From Bradyrhizobium yuanmingense (GTDB taxonomy: Bacteria > Pseudomonadota > Alphaproteobacteria > Rhizobiales > Xanthobacteraceae), in assembly GCF_900094575.1 (NCBI RefSeq), contig NZ_FMAE01000014.1, positions 1 through 53,932 on the forward strand: DNA of 53,932 bases. The letters run 5' to 3'. The notes beneath the pieces were generated by a model. That model searched no databases. It had not been told where the DNA came from and was given only the letters and a program-made list of their open reading frames with translations. Positions 17,874 to 26,807 of the stretch are shown here, piece after piece (position 1 is the stretch's first letter; every line of letters begins with the position of its first letter). A program made the position numbers and the translations under genes.

Positions 17874-18429
17874 GGACGTTCGTGAAGTCTACGAACCTCA
17901 AATTCCAACACTTACACACTATTTCTTTGCCTGCCTTGCTCTCCTCGTCCCGGGACAAAGACCCTCCGGGCGCGCGGGGTCCTTGAGACGTTCTTGATTT
18001 TCTTTCGCGCGTTGGGGTTAGGCGAGATGTCACAAACGCAGAGTGTTGGCCTGGCTTTAGAGACGGAGCAGCAGGTTCGCGCTTAGGCCAGGCGTTTACG
18101 TTGCAACGGCGGCCGCCAATCCCGTCTCTCGAGAAGGCAGGACCGGCACGGGATCCTCTCGTCAACTCTCCGGGTTAGTAGTTGCTCCCGATGAATGGAG
18201 GCGATCGGCTTCTTTGGAGTCGCAACACAATGCATCGTGAGCATAGAGGTCGTCGATCATAAAGACGAAGCAAGCATCCGCGCTCGCGTGTGGCGCTATG
18301 GCATCACTCTACAGTACACAGCATCCCCATCGCTCTGCGCCGCAGGTATGACTTCTTTTGGCCCTACCGCAGCCAAACGTCTTGACGACCTGCGCTGCCC
18401 TGGACCCAATTCAAACAAGGAGCTGAAGG
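17874..18429. other. Intergenic region after nodD2
   Basis: No supported gene in about 550 bases. A GC-rich imperfect inverted repeat at about 17950-17985 (AAGACCC and GGGTCCTT arms) could end nodD2 transcription but lacks a clean T-tract. Confidence 0.4.
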
Positions 18430-18639
18430 TTGAAGCTATCCAGCGGCGTGTTCGATCCAGAAGAGCTTTCTGCCCTCGGACGACTTTATGACAGCGCCAT
18501 CGACGCGCTACCCCCATCGATGCGGAGTCCAGAGAATCGCACGGCAATCGCCAAGCTCATCCTGGAGCGTACAGTGGCTGGCGAGACTCAACTGGCATGC
18601 CTTGCGAACTTGTTGATCACCCTTTCCCCTCAGGGTTGA
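18430..18639 (+). CDS. Small conserved hypothetical protein (paralogue of 22422-22784)
   Basis: A 69-residue protein of unknown function. A TTG start is preceded by AAGGAG at a good distance. The block GVFDPEELSALGRLYDSAID, followed by ALPPSMRSPENRTAIAKLIL, is clearly related to the C-terminal part of the 120-residue protein at 22422-22784 (GVYQPEDLQFLGRLFDQTV, then NRMTIAKLIF). Conservation between two copies in one window supports it as a real gene. It is probably a soluble, helical protein. It lies between nodD2 and nolA on the same strand. I do not recognise the family. Confidence 0.7.
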   Translation: MKLSSGVFDPEELSALGRLYDSAIDALPPSMRSPENRTAIAKLILERTVAGETQLACLANLLITLSPQG

Positions 18640-18717
18640 TCCGCCGCCATTCTAAGGATAGTCACCACTCTCGCGCTGGAGAATGGAAGACGATTCAGGC
18701 TGACGCTTAGAAGCAGC

Positions 18718-18748
18718 TTGAATCATACGTGACGTCAGGTTGTAGGCT
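18718..18748 (+). promoter_or_regulatory. NolA-type (MerR-like) promoter of nolA
   Basis: TTGAAT, a 19-base spacer (CATACGTGACGTCAGGTTG) and TAGGCT. The spacer holds an ACGTGACGT inverted core, as in MerR operators. The predicted start is near 18755, only about nine bases before the nolA ATG at 18764. This is the autoregulation layout usual for MerR-family genes and ties the shared element to NolA. Confidence 0.78.
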
Positions 18749-18763
18749 TCAAAATTGAACAAC

Positions 18764-19468
18764 ATGAACAAACCTACACCAAGAAGGCGTCGATGGCGCA
18801 TTGGCGAACTTGCAGAGGCGACCGGAGTAACGGTACGCACGCTGCACCATTATGAGCACACAGGACTCCTAGCAGCCACAGAGCGTACTGACGGCGGCCA
18901 CCGGATGTATGACCGCGAAAGCCTGCAGCGGGTTCAGCAGATTCGCGCGCTGCGCGAGCTTGGCTTCTCACTTGTCGAGATCCGTAAAGCCATGGAGGGC
19001 ACGACTTCTCTCACGGACCTGCTGCGCAAACATTTAGAGCGCATAGAACTTCAAGTCGCTCGAGCAACTCTGTTGCGCGACCGTTTGCGCAACATGACCA
19101 TCGACGGCGAGGCGCAAGTAAGTGTGGATGAGCTGCCTGCCACTCTGAGTGCAATGTCGCGAGTCGAGACGCGTAGTCAAACGTCCCCATGCATCTGCAA
19201 TTTAGCTTCAGAGCGCGAGGACCGGTGGCGGCGAATCCGTGACGACCTTCGCGATTGCATGGATCGGCGCGAGCCCCCTTGCGGTGAGCGCGCAAAGGCT
19301 GTCGCAGTTGCAGCACGCTTGCTGATCAGCGAAATCGCCGGCGCCGATTCACGCGTTTCGATGATCCTGAAGGTACTTGCACGACTGAGCGCCCCCCGCG
19401 CTCTGGCTGGTTGGGATCCCTGCCTGATGCAATATCTCGATCTCGCCCTTGGCGGGTTGGAGGATTAG
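18764..19468 (+). CDS. nolA: NolA, MerR-family nodulation regulator
   Basis: NolA is a MerR-type regulator that controls genotype-specific nodulation and density-dependent repression of nod genes, partly through nodD2. The 234 residues start MNKPTPRRRRWRIGELAEAT. The MerR helix-turn-helix and wing follow (GVTVRTLHHYEHTGLL; GGHRMYDRESLQRVQQIRAL; ELGFSLVEIRKAMEG), then a coiled-coil dimerisation helix. The larger C-terminal ligand domain contains a Cys-X-Cys (CICNL). A TTG three codons upstream (18755) is possible but sits at the predicted transcription start. Bradyrhizobium NolA is reported to use several internal ATG starts. Confidence 0.92.
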   Translation: MNKPTPRRRRWRIGELAEATGVTVRTLHHYEHTGLLAATERTDGGHRMYDRESLQRVQQIRALRELGFSLVEIRKAMEGTTSLTDLLRKHLERIELQVARATLLRDRLRNMTIDGEAQVSVDELPATLSAMSRVETRSQTSPCICNLASEREDRWRRIRDDLRDCMDRREPPCGERAKAVAVAARLLISEIAGADSRVSMILKVLARLSAPRALAGWDPCLMQYLDLALGGLED

Positions 19469-19639
19469 CCGTACTGACCCGTTCATGGCCGTTTCCACAC
19501 GTCGGTTGAAGGCAACCTGACAATGCTAGGTTGATCGGCCGCGCTCTGATGCGGGCTGAAAGCTTTACGAGCTTAAGCGAACAAATGGTCATGGCCCGCC
19601 GATGCGCGCTCCTGACGCACCCATGCCCCTTAAAACGGC

Positions 19640-19670
19640 TTGATCCGCACGTAACGTCAAATTGTAGACT
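19640..19670 (+). promoter_or_regulatory. NolA-type (MerR-like) promoter of the binding-protein gene
   Basis: TTGATC, a 19-base spacer (CGCACGTAACGTCAAATTG) and TAGACT. The core CACGTAACGTCA is the best palindrome of the four copies. About 98 bases separate it from the GTG of the gene at 19768, with no other gene between. Confidence 0.72.
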
Positions 19671-19767
19671 CTACGGAAATTGGAAGCTGGTCGAACCAAC
19701 GCACGTTTGGCTTGGAGCAGCCTTGACCTGCAGGGGTGTCTGATCACAACCACTTGGGATCACTTCA

Positions 19768-20907
19768 GTGAGCATTGAAGGCTATACAATTGCAAATACG
19801 CAGCGCGCTTCTGTTGCAAGTGCGGCGATTCTCTTCTGCGCTCTCGCCGCCCCGCTTGCGCGCGGTTCTGAAGTAAAGATCGCCGTGGCTGGCCCAATGA
19901 CTGGAAGCAGCGCCGCGTTCGGCGCGCAAATGCGCGATGGTGCAGCTGCGGCGGTTGAGGACTTGAACGCTTGGGGCCTACTTCCGGATAATGCCAAAGT
20001 TATATTGAGGGTCGCTGACGACGCCTGCGATCCAAGGCAAGCTGTCGCAGTTGCGAATAAGCTCGCGACAGAGCGCGTCCTGTTGGTGGTTGGCCATTTT
20101 TGTTCCTCTTCGTCGATCCCGGCCTCCGACATCTACGCTGAAGCAGGCATCGTTCAGGTGTCACCAGGCTCGTCAACTCCTCAGCTAACAGAGCGCGGCC
20201 TTAAGACTGTCTTTCGGATCTCCGGCCGCGACGACCAACAGGGAACAGTTGCCGCCGAGTACATTCACGTGAACCATCCCAACGAGAACATCGCGGTGCT
20301 CGACGACAAGAGCACTGCTGGAAAGGGCATTGCCGACGTGGTCGAAGCCCAGCTTCATCGATTCGGACGACAAGTCAGTCGGCAAAGCTATGTTGCAGGT
20401 GAACGGGACTTCAGAGCGCTAGTCTCAAGAATGAAAAAGGATCGAGTGCGCGTCGCCTATATCGGCGGCTATCATACGGAAATCGGATTGTTTGTGCGCC
20501 AGGCATCAGATTCAAAAGCAGACTTCATAGTCATGGCAAACGATCCGCTGATGACCTCTGAATTCTGGGCGATTACCGGCAGCGCTGGGAATGGCACATT
20601 GTTTACCTTCATGCCCAATCCCGCCGGGAGTGCCAAGGCGGCCGGCGTGGTCGCCGGACTCAAAGCTTCCGGCCTGTCCGGTGAAGGCTACACACTATAC
20701 GCCTATGCAGCTGTGCAAGCCTGGGCAGAGGCGGTGAACCGGAGCGGCTCCTTCCATGCTACGCGGGTCGCCAGCGCACTTCGTTCACGGCCGGTCGACA
20801 CCGTAATTGGCCCGGTCCGGTTCGACAAAAAGGGAGACAACTCGGCTTCTGGATTTTTGGTCTACCGCTGGCGCGACGGCCGTGTTGAACGTGTCAAGAA
20901 GTACTGA
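19768..20907 (+). CDS. Periplasmic branched-chain amino acid-type ABC substrate-binding protein
   Basis: A 379-residue LivK/LivJ-type periplasmic binding protein. A signal peptide (ASAAILFCALAAPLARG, about residues 15-34) precedes EVKIAVAGPMTGSSAAFGAQ, the typical start of the mature type I binding-protein fold. Further family blocks are VGHFCSSSSIPASDIYAEAG and VQVSPGSSTPQL. It would bind an amino acid or related small molecule. No permease or ATPase genes follow, so it either serves a transporter encoded elsewhere or acts as a sensor. The start is GTG. The NolA-type promoter at 19640 suggests it belongs to the nodulation regulon. The ligand cannot be read from the sequence. Confidence 0.9.
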   Translation: MSIEGYTIANTQRASVASAAILFCALAAPLARGSEVKIAVAGPMTGSSAAFGAQMRDGAAAAVEDLNAWGLLPDNAKVILRVADDACDPRQAVAVANKLATERVLLVVGHFCSSSSIPASDIYAEAGIVQVSPGSSTPQLTERGLKTVFRISGRDDQQGTVAAEYIHVNHPNENIAVLDDKSTAGKGIADVVEAQLHRFGRQVSRQSYVAGERDFRALVSRMKKDRVRVAYIGGYHTEIGLFVRQASDSKADFIVMANDPLMTSEFWAITGSAGNGTLFTFMPNPAGSAKAAGVVAGLKASGLSGEGYTLYAYAAVQAWAEAVNRSGSFHATRVASALRSRPVDTVIGPVRFDKKGDNSASGFLVYRWRDGRVERVKKY

Positions 20908-20946
20908 TTGGCACGCACCGCCGGCTCCAAACGCAATGTATCACGA

Positions 20947-21099
20947 ATGACGAGACGCCCTCAGAACGTTATCGCAGCGATACTCGCTAGCTCTTTAATA
21001 CTTGCTGCTTTCGGAGCGTTTTTCGCGTTCGCGGCGGCGCTCGCAGAGCTAGCTAGGGTCGAGCTGACGGAGGTGCTACGTCCGATGATAGACAATTAG
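20947..21099 (+). CDS. Small predicted membrane protein, hypothetical
   Basis: Fifty residues with one strongly hydrophobic segment (VIAAILASSLILAAFGAFFA) and a basic N terminus, so inside-to-outside insertion is likely. It lies 39 bases after the binding-protein gene, and the open frame begins immediately after that stop. No ribosome binding site is evident. It may be a real small membrane subunit co-transcribed with the binding protein, or chance. Confidence 0.35.
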   Translation: MTRRPQNVIAAILASSLILAAFGAFFAFAAALAELARVELTEVLRPMIDN

Positions 21100-22421
21100 C
21101 AGCCCCGTTGTCCTGATCCGTCCGGCAGCACAGGACCGCTGAGCGGTCGACTACAGTTCTGGCGGGTCTGAAGGCATGACCTTTCTGCGCCAAGCGATTG
21201 AAGGTTCAGGACGAGGAACGCGAAGCCAACGAGTTTACAGTCACGCAATGGCTCAGATGGGGGCCGCGTTCGCTACTTCGATCAAACTGATAGCCGGATC
21301 GCCATTGACGCATTCTCCTGTACCGATCATATCGCGCAAGCTCGGATCCACGCAGGGAAGAGAGAGCGGGACGGCATGAAGCAATCAGGGCCCATTACAT
21401 AGGCTATAGCCGGGTATTGCGGGTAACCACAGCTGGTGGATCGTCGGCGCCGAGATTGCATGTCTGTCTCTTCGGCTCGGGACTACGGCAGAGCTTCTTC
21501 GGCTCCATTTCAAAGCTATTCGCAAACGTGCAGCCCTGCGACTTTTCTTTGTCAATCATGATCGGTGATCAACGGATCAGCAACCCTGCCCGACATCCCT
21601 TATGCTCTGAGCCCAGACCGCGGGAAAAACCAGTTAACCGGCTCCCATGAAGGCAGTGAGGCTGCTCGCGGGCGCTATCAACGAACTGGATGCATCCCAT
21701 CAACACTTTCGATTGTACTAATTCAACCCAAACACCGCATAAGTCGACGCCGGATTACGGAAAGAACAGTCCACGAATGTCTCGTGACAATGGCTCTTTG
21801 CAGGTTGGTCGCAGCTCAATTCGCGTCTGTCGTGGCTGCATCACGCAATGTTTGACAGCGAAACACGCGGGGCACCAATGCAGTGCGATGAGCAACCGCA
21901 GGCGGGCGCGCAGCCTATCACGTTGTCGTCTCTCGCCTTTGCGATGATACTTGGCGGCTCTAAGAAGACAGCTTTCACGCGCACTGTTCGGCGAAGGTAA
22001 ATGCGTCCGCAGCATAGAACTCGGGCAGGTGAACTGTCCTTTGCACCGGTGCGGGCCGGACTTTTCGCTCTGACCAGAGCCGATAGCATCAACAATCCAG
22101 CCGGGTCGCCGCGGCTCCAAGCAAGGCAGTACAACCACCTGTGTGACCCCGACTGGAGTCACTGCAGTTATCCGACACGCCGGACGGCTCGATTACGGTC
22201 CAATAGACTTCCGGGCCATCTACAACGCTTGTCGGCTTTTCCATATACGCCCACTTCCCCTTTGCGATCCTGTCGCGGGACATGTGTGCCGCCCTGTTTG
22301 GGGAGCGTGCGCACCTCCTGTGCAACAGCGATTTGTCGGCCGACGCATCCGGCGTCTGGCGAACGGGAAACGACTACCCTTATTCCGCCTGTCTTGCATT
22401 TCACCACTTTGGAGAAATACC
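21100..22421. other. Gene-poor region
   Basis: About 1.3 kb without a supported gene. Several frames of 65-140 codons are open on both strands, but they overlap one another, lack ribosome binding sites and show no protein family I recognise. A promoter for the gene at 22422 should lie in the last part; none is obvious. Confidence 0.45.
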
Positions 22422-22784
22422 GTGAAACTTGACCCTTCCAATTCACGCATACAGGATCTCGAGGATCGCATCGACCTGCAACTCGACATCGTGGCCGCGC
22501 TCATGCGCGAAGAAGGCAACGAGCTCGAAGCGATCCGACTGCTCAATGCACTCATAGGCCAAATGATTACGGCGGAGCTGGAGCTCGGCCAGCGTGGTGA
22601 TACGAGCACCGGTGACGGACGAATGCGACTGTTTCGAGACCGTGGCGTTTACCAGCCCGAGGACCTTCAGTTCTTGGGACGCCTCTTCGATCAGACTGTG
22701 GCAGCATTACCGGCAGCGCTCCGAACTTCCGTCAATCGAATGACGATCGCCAAGCTGATTTTTTCACGTGCGGCGGCGGACTGA
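22422..22784 (+). CDS. Conserved hypothetical protein (paralogue of 18430-18639)
   Basis: A 120-residue protein. The GTG at 22422 follows GGAG by eight bases and begins the coding-like part. The open frame extends further upstream, but that part is not protein-like. The N-terminal half is a long amphipathic helix (IQDLEDRIDLQLDIVAALMR, then a run rich in Leu and Glu) that could form a coiled coil. The C-terminal half shares the GVYQPEDLQFLGRLF and MTIAKLIF blocks with the 69-residue protein at 18430. Function unknown; probably cytoplasmic. Confidence 0.72.
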   Translation: MKLDPSNSRIQDLEDRIDLQLDIVAALMREEGNELEAIRLLNALIGQMITAELELGQRGDTSTGDGRMRLFRDRGVYQPEDLQFLGRLFDQTVAALPAALRTSVNRMTIAKLIFSRAAAD

Positions 22785-23187
22785 ACTTTCATTTGGCTTT
22801 TTCTGGGTTGAGGGCGCTGACCGAACGTTTATCGCTGGACTGACAATCGTGCCAATGTCGTCCGCACCAGATGGAGGTATGCGGCTTATGGGCTCCCCGT
22901 CCCACAAGCGGGTCGCTTCCGCTGGCTTTCTATATCGCAACTGCTCGTGACGACGTTCGAGAGCAAGGCTCGCTTTATCTCGCGCCGCGGACGACGCAAT
23001 TACGTTCGGATCTAGCAAGACCTTGCTGTTCCTCGACGCCTGTGGCCACCAAGAGCTGGTAGCGCGGAAGCGCAACCCAACACATACGTTCGAGACACCG
23101 GACGGCTATCGCCGCTTCCGACCGCTCCCTGCGCCGACCTTCGAACTCGCTACATGTATCAGATACGATTCCCAAAGCAGCCATAGG
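22785..23187. other. Intergenic region before the IS element
   Basis: About 400 bases with no supported gene. The open frames on both strands lack starts with ribosome binding sites and overlap each other. Confidence 0.45.
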
Positions 23188-23202
23188 AGGCTGTTGAAGA
23201 AC

Positions 23203-23547
23203 TCAGCCGCGTTCGCAAACGAAGGCTGAATCGTCGCCATTGTGGATGTAGAAGTGGCCGACGAGCCTGCCCGCAGTGCCGATTATAGCCCATCCGCGAC
23301 CACAGGCCGGATCATTCTCGTCGTGCCCTTCCCATGAGAACTCGGCGCAGGCCGATCCGTCGCGGGTGCCGTAGCGCACGTCCAGGAAGCCCTTGAGAGC
23401 CCCAAAGGCGATTTCGCCATCGGACTTGCCCTGGAAGGTGAGATGCGCCTCTTCGACAAGATCAAGGAAGTCGCTGTCCCAGACGTCCATCTCGACGATG
23501 CGCCAGCGGCCGACACAGGCCTTGGCGAAGCCGGGCACCTTGGCCAT
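23203..23547 (-). CDS. IS-borne passenger protein, hypothetical
   Basis: A 114-residue protein starting MAKVPGFAKACVGRWRIVEM, with WDSDFLDLVEEAHLTFQG and ACGRGWAIIGTAGRL blocks. Its ATG overlaps the transposase stop by one base (TGATG), so translation is coupled, and it ends inside the right-hand terminal region of the IS. It resembles small genes often found downstream of IS5-type transposases, from memory. It has no transposase motif. Its role is unknown; it may be a transposition accessory or a cargo gene. Confidence 0.75.
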   Translation of the reverse strand: MAKVPGFAKACVGRWRIVEMDVWDSDFLDLVEEAHLTFQGKSDGEIAFGALKGFLDVRYGTRDGSACAEFSWEGHDENDPACGRGWAIIGTAGRLVGHFYIHNGDDSAFVCERG

Positions 23548-24634
23548 CAGCCGGTCTCCGCAATCAGCTTGGGCAGTCGCAACAGATTGTAGGCGGCGGC
23601 AGCGAAGGTAAAGGCCCATGCGACGCGATCACGGCCACGGAAGCTGGTCTTCTCTTGCCCGGCGACCGTGTTGATCCAGCCGAATGCCTCCTCGATGCGC
23701 TTACGGATGCGCTGACTGACGGCATAGCCGCCGTGCCGGGTCGTTCGTCCGTCAATCGCGGAACTACGGCCGCTGGTGTTCTGTGCAACATGCGGCGTCA
23801 CGTTCATCGAGCGCAGTTCGTTGACGAAGTCTTCTGCGTCGTAGGCTTTGTCGGCGCCAAGCGTGATCGCCGTCGGCCGGTCGGCATGTGGTTCGATCAT
23901 GTGCAGCGCGGCCACTCGCTCGGCATGCCCGTCGGCCTGCGTCAGGCAAGCGTCGACCAGCAGGCCGTGGCGGCTCTCCATCAGCCCGTGCCCGATGAAG
24001 CACAGCTTGGTCTCCTTGCCTTTCCGCTTGAGATAGAGCCTGGCATCGGGATCAGTGGAAGCGTGGGTGTCGTTCGGGCGTTTCTGCCCATGGAAGTCCG
24101 CTTCGGCATTGCGCCCGCCGCCGGGCGCTGGCGGCTCGCCGGAGCCATCCTTCGGCTTGACGCTCTTCATCGAGGCCCAGGCCTCGATCAGCGTACCGTC
24201 GACCGAGAAGTGATCGCTCGACAGAAGCCTCTTCACCTTGGGCTGCGCCAGCACCGCCGCCAGAAACTTGGCCGCGATGTCGCCTTCCAGCAGCCGGTCG
24301 CGGTTCTTCGAGAACACCGAATGGTCCCAGGCTGCGTCGTCAAGGCCGATTCCGACGAACCAACGGACAGCAGGTCGTATTCCAGTCGCTCCATCAGAAG
24401 CCGCTCCGAGCGGATCGAATAAAACGCCTGCAACAGCATCGCCCGCAGCAGCTTCTCCGGCGGGATCGACGGCCGCCCAATCGGCGAATAGTGCGCGGCA
24501 AACTCGCGCTCCAGCGCCGACAGCGCTTCGTTCCCAATCGTCCGGATCGCTCGTAGCGGATGATTATCCCGCACCCGCGCCTCCAGGTCGACGTAGCTGA
24601 ACAGCTCGCCCGCTCGATAGTCGCCGCCGCGCAC
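23547..24634 (-). pseudogene. IS5-family transposase, frameshifted
   Basis: A DDE transposase of about 360 residues split over two frames. The first (from 24634) has LFSYVDLEARVRDNHPLRAI and GRPSIPPEKLLRAMLLQAFY, the family's N-terminal domain. The second has HFSVDGTLIEAWASMKS (first Asp), GADKAYDAEDFVNEL (second Asp) and RKRIEEAFGWINTVAG (Glu). One T appears to be missing near 24360: the frame should read LLFRWFVGIG but shifts after YDLLS. All three catalytic acidic residues survive, so this is a recent inactivation. Confidence 0.88.
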
Positions 24635-24709
24635 GCACCATCTCCGAATCTCGTCGGAGCCAATGAATCACGGCCGCCGGTCGGCGGCGAGCGCCTTTTT
24701 CAACGGCCT

Positions 24710-25299
24710 GCTAGGAGATGTGGTGCTTCTTCTTCCGATCAAGATCTACCAGATAAGGCAGCTACGACATGTTGGATGTGTGGTACCCTTCAAAGCTAAT
24801 GCTCGGAACAGGGCGATCAGCCTCTCCGCACGTTAGCAATCTTTCCGCGAGGCACCACGATATTGTCCGCCGCGCACTGGTGGCGCTGAGACGCGGCGCG
24901 CACCACCTGTCCGTATCCGAGAACCTCACATAGCTTCCGAGATCACCATATTGCGGTTGGGCCGCTCACGTCCGGTTAGTCGTGACTGGCCTGGCGCGGA
25001 TCTTCCGATTGCAGGACGAATATCCACAATTTATTGTCGACGCCAATCAACAGCGCACTACGGTAAAGAAGCGCGCTCGAATCCTGCTCGTTTTACTCCT
25101 TTCAGAATTATTCGACTGCGCCTGGCAATACGACATTCGGTCATCCGACTTTCAACAACGATCTATAAACTTCCCTGAAGCCCGAGAGCAGCTCGATGGG
25201 GGGTCTGCACGCTGATGTCTTGCTTGCTACACGTCACGAAATCTCGGTTAGCTTTTGGGAGGGTACTCCCTTGTGTCAGGATGTCGAGGAGTGTTTTAG
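24710..25299. other. Intergenic region
   Basis: About 590 bases without a supported gene. A plus-strand frame from an ATG near 24769 (about 54 codons, with ARHHDIVRRALVALRRGAHH) has coding-like composition but no ribosome binding site and no known relatives that I can name. Confidence 0.4.
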
Positions 25300-25545
25300 A
25301 TGGATCAGTTTTCTTCCGACCAAGTGCAGGTGCCAGATGCTGTCGTGAGCGTCGCATTTGACAAGGCTTGGGGCTTTGTCGAGAAGGATCCCTTGCTGGC
25401 ACATAATCTCAAGGCCGTCCTTCATAGACGATTGCGCACTTACCTTGAGTGTTCGATAAGAAAAGGCGAACGGAATACTCTCAATCTGGCAAATGAGGCG
25501 ATACGCAACTTGCGTGCTGAACTCGCGCCGTCGACGGAGCAATGA
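25300..25545 (+). CDS. Small conserved hypothetical protein
   Basis: An 81-residue, mostly helical, soluble protein (VSVAFDKAWGFVEKDPLLAH; NLKAVLHRRLRTYLECSIRK). The ATG is preceded by GAGGAG at a workable distance, and the amino acid composition is that of a genuine protein. I believe such proteins are common in rhizobia, but I do not know a function. It stands alone, with no operon partner. Confidence 0.7.
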   Translation: MDQFSSDQVQVPDAVVSVAFDKAWGFVEKDPLLAHNLKAVLHRRLRTYLECSIRKGERNTLNLANEAIRNLRAELAPSTEQ

Positions 25546-26026
25546 GCGCTTGCAGCCGTACCGCTGGGAGCGTCTGGCTGGGTAAACACATCTAACGGGT
25601 CTATGCGTAGAAATCGCGTCAGAGCGTGGTCGAGCAGACTTTCCTCTACTGAGGCTCTGCCCGGCGCGCCTGTAATCAAGGCCTTCATTACCGATCTGCC
25701 TGAGCCGTCAGCATACACGAAGTGTGTAAGCGCGGCCTCGGTTTGCCGGTTTGCAACAGAAGGAGCCAAGCACCTCCCAACTTTGCAGTCGCATCGACGT
25801 CATCATGAACGGCTCGTGTCCAAAGAAGGGCCCCGCGAGGCACCACTGCCGGGCCGCAGCGTCTCGATGGATGTGGAGCAGCGGCATTTTGCGCGCTCCG
25901 CAATCTAACGCCGCGTACGATTGGACACATTTCTTTCCAAGACATGTTGTGCGGCAGTTACAGCAATTCGCGTTCATATTGATAAACGCACGGCGCCGGG
26001 GGGCACCGAAAGGAAACGACACTCGA

Positions 26027-26752
26027 ATGAAAAACATTCTAATTCTGACTGCAAGCATCGGCGCATTCGTTGCGGCCACTCCCTCCTTCGGCACGGACTT
26101 GGCCGGGCAGCCTGTCAAGGTCAAAGCGGCACCGCTGCCGGCCGCGGCCCCGATTACAGATTGGTCCGGCTACTATATCGGTGCAAATGGCGGCTGGGGA
26201 ACGAGCCACAATTGCTGGGATTTTAATGGCGCCACTCCCGAGGGCTGCCATAATTCGACCGGCGGGACCATTGGCGGCCAGATTGGCTATCGTTGGCACA
26301 TCTTCAACATGGTCTACGGCATCGAAGGTCAGGGCAACTGGGCCGACTTCAGCGGCTCCAATATCAGCACCGCCTTTCCGGCAAGCACCGTTGGCACCAC
26401 GACAGATGCATTCGGTCTACTCACGGGCCATATCGGCTACGCGTTCAATGCCGTGCTACTATACGGCAAGGGTGGTGCTGCGGTGACCAGCAACACCTAT
26501 CAGGTCAACTCGTTGGCTACTGGCACCGAGATTGGCAAAAGCAGTGATGTGCGTTGGGGTGGCGTGCTGGGCGCCGGTGCCGAAGTCAGCCTCACGCCGA
26601 ACTGGTCAGCTGGCGTCGAGTATAACCACTTGTTCATGCAGCGCAGCAACATCAGCTTCCCAGCGGCTCTTGGTACGGATCGCGTCCACCAGGATGTCGA
26701 TCTCATCACGGCACGGCTCAATTACAAGTTTGGCTCGCCCTTTGCTAGATAG
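26027..26752 (+). CDS. Outer membrane beta-barrel protein (Omp25/Omp31-like)
   Basis: A 241-residue outer membrane protein. It has a signal peptide (MKNILILTASIGAFVAATPSFG), a short linker and then the barrel start ITDWSGYYIGANGGWG, which is typical of alpha-proteobacterial Omp25/Omp31-type porin-like proteins. Alternating hydrophobic strands follow (GGQIGYRW; TGHIGYAFN; WSAGVEYNHLF; TARLNYKFG). The last residues, unusually, end in Ala-Arg instead of Phe. An ATG at 26027 with AAGGA upstream was chosen over the longer open frame because the signal peptide starts there. A rho-independent terminator follows. Confidence 0.87.
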   Translation: MKNILILTASIGAFVAATPSFGTDLAGQPVKVKAAPLPAAAPITDWSGYYIGANGGWGTSHNCWDFNGATPEGCHNSTGGTIGGQIGYRWHIFNMVYGIEGQGNWADFSGSNISTAFPASTVGTTTDAFGLLTGHIGYAFNAVLLYGKGGAAVTSNTYQVNSLATGTEIGKSSDVRWGGVLGAGAEVSLTPNWSAGVEYNHLFMQRSNISFPAALGTDRVHQDVDLITARLNYKFGSPFAR

Positions 26753-26778
26753 AGACCTCCACGCGGCTGCGTGAATCG

Positions 26779-26807
26779 GAACCCCGGCCTGCGGTCGGGG
26801 TTCTTTC
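26779..26807 (+). terminator. Rho-independent terminator of the Omp gene
   Basis: A perfect eight-base stem, GAACCCCG and CGGGGTTC, around a nine-base loop, followed by TTTC. It lies 27 bases after the stop of the outer membrane protein gene. Confidence 0.85.

Larger units (their letters stand above)
23188..24709 (-). mobile_element. IS5-family insertion sequence with passenger gene
   Basis: An element of about 1.5 kb bounded by imperfect inverted ends: AGGCTGTTGAAGAA at the left and, on the other strand at the right, AGGCCGTTGAAAAA. It carries a frameshifted transposase (minus) and a coupled small gene. I could not settle the target duplication; both flanks contain a TAG/TAGGA-like run. Confidence 0.75.

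Noticed and set aside
21755..22162. 135-codon minus-strand frame upstream of the gene at 22422
   Set aside because: High Arg and Ser content, no start site and no conservation; probably a chance frame in GC-rich DNA.
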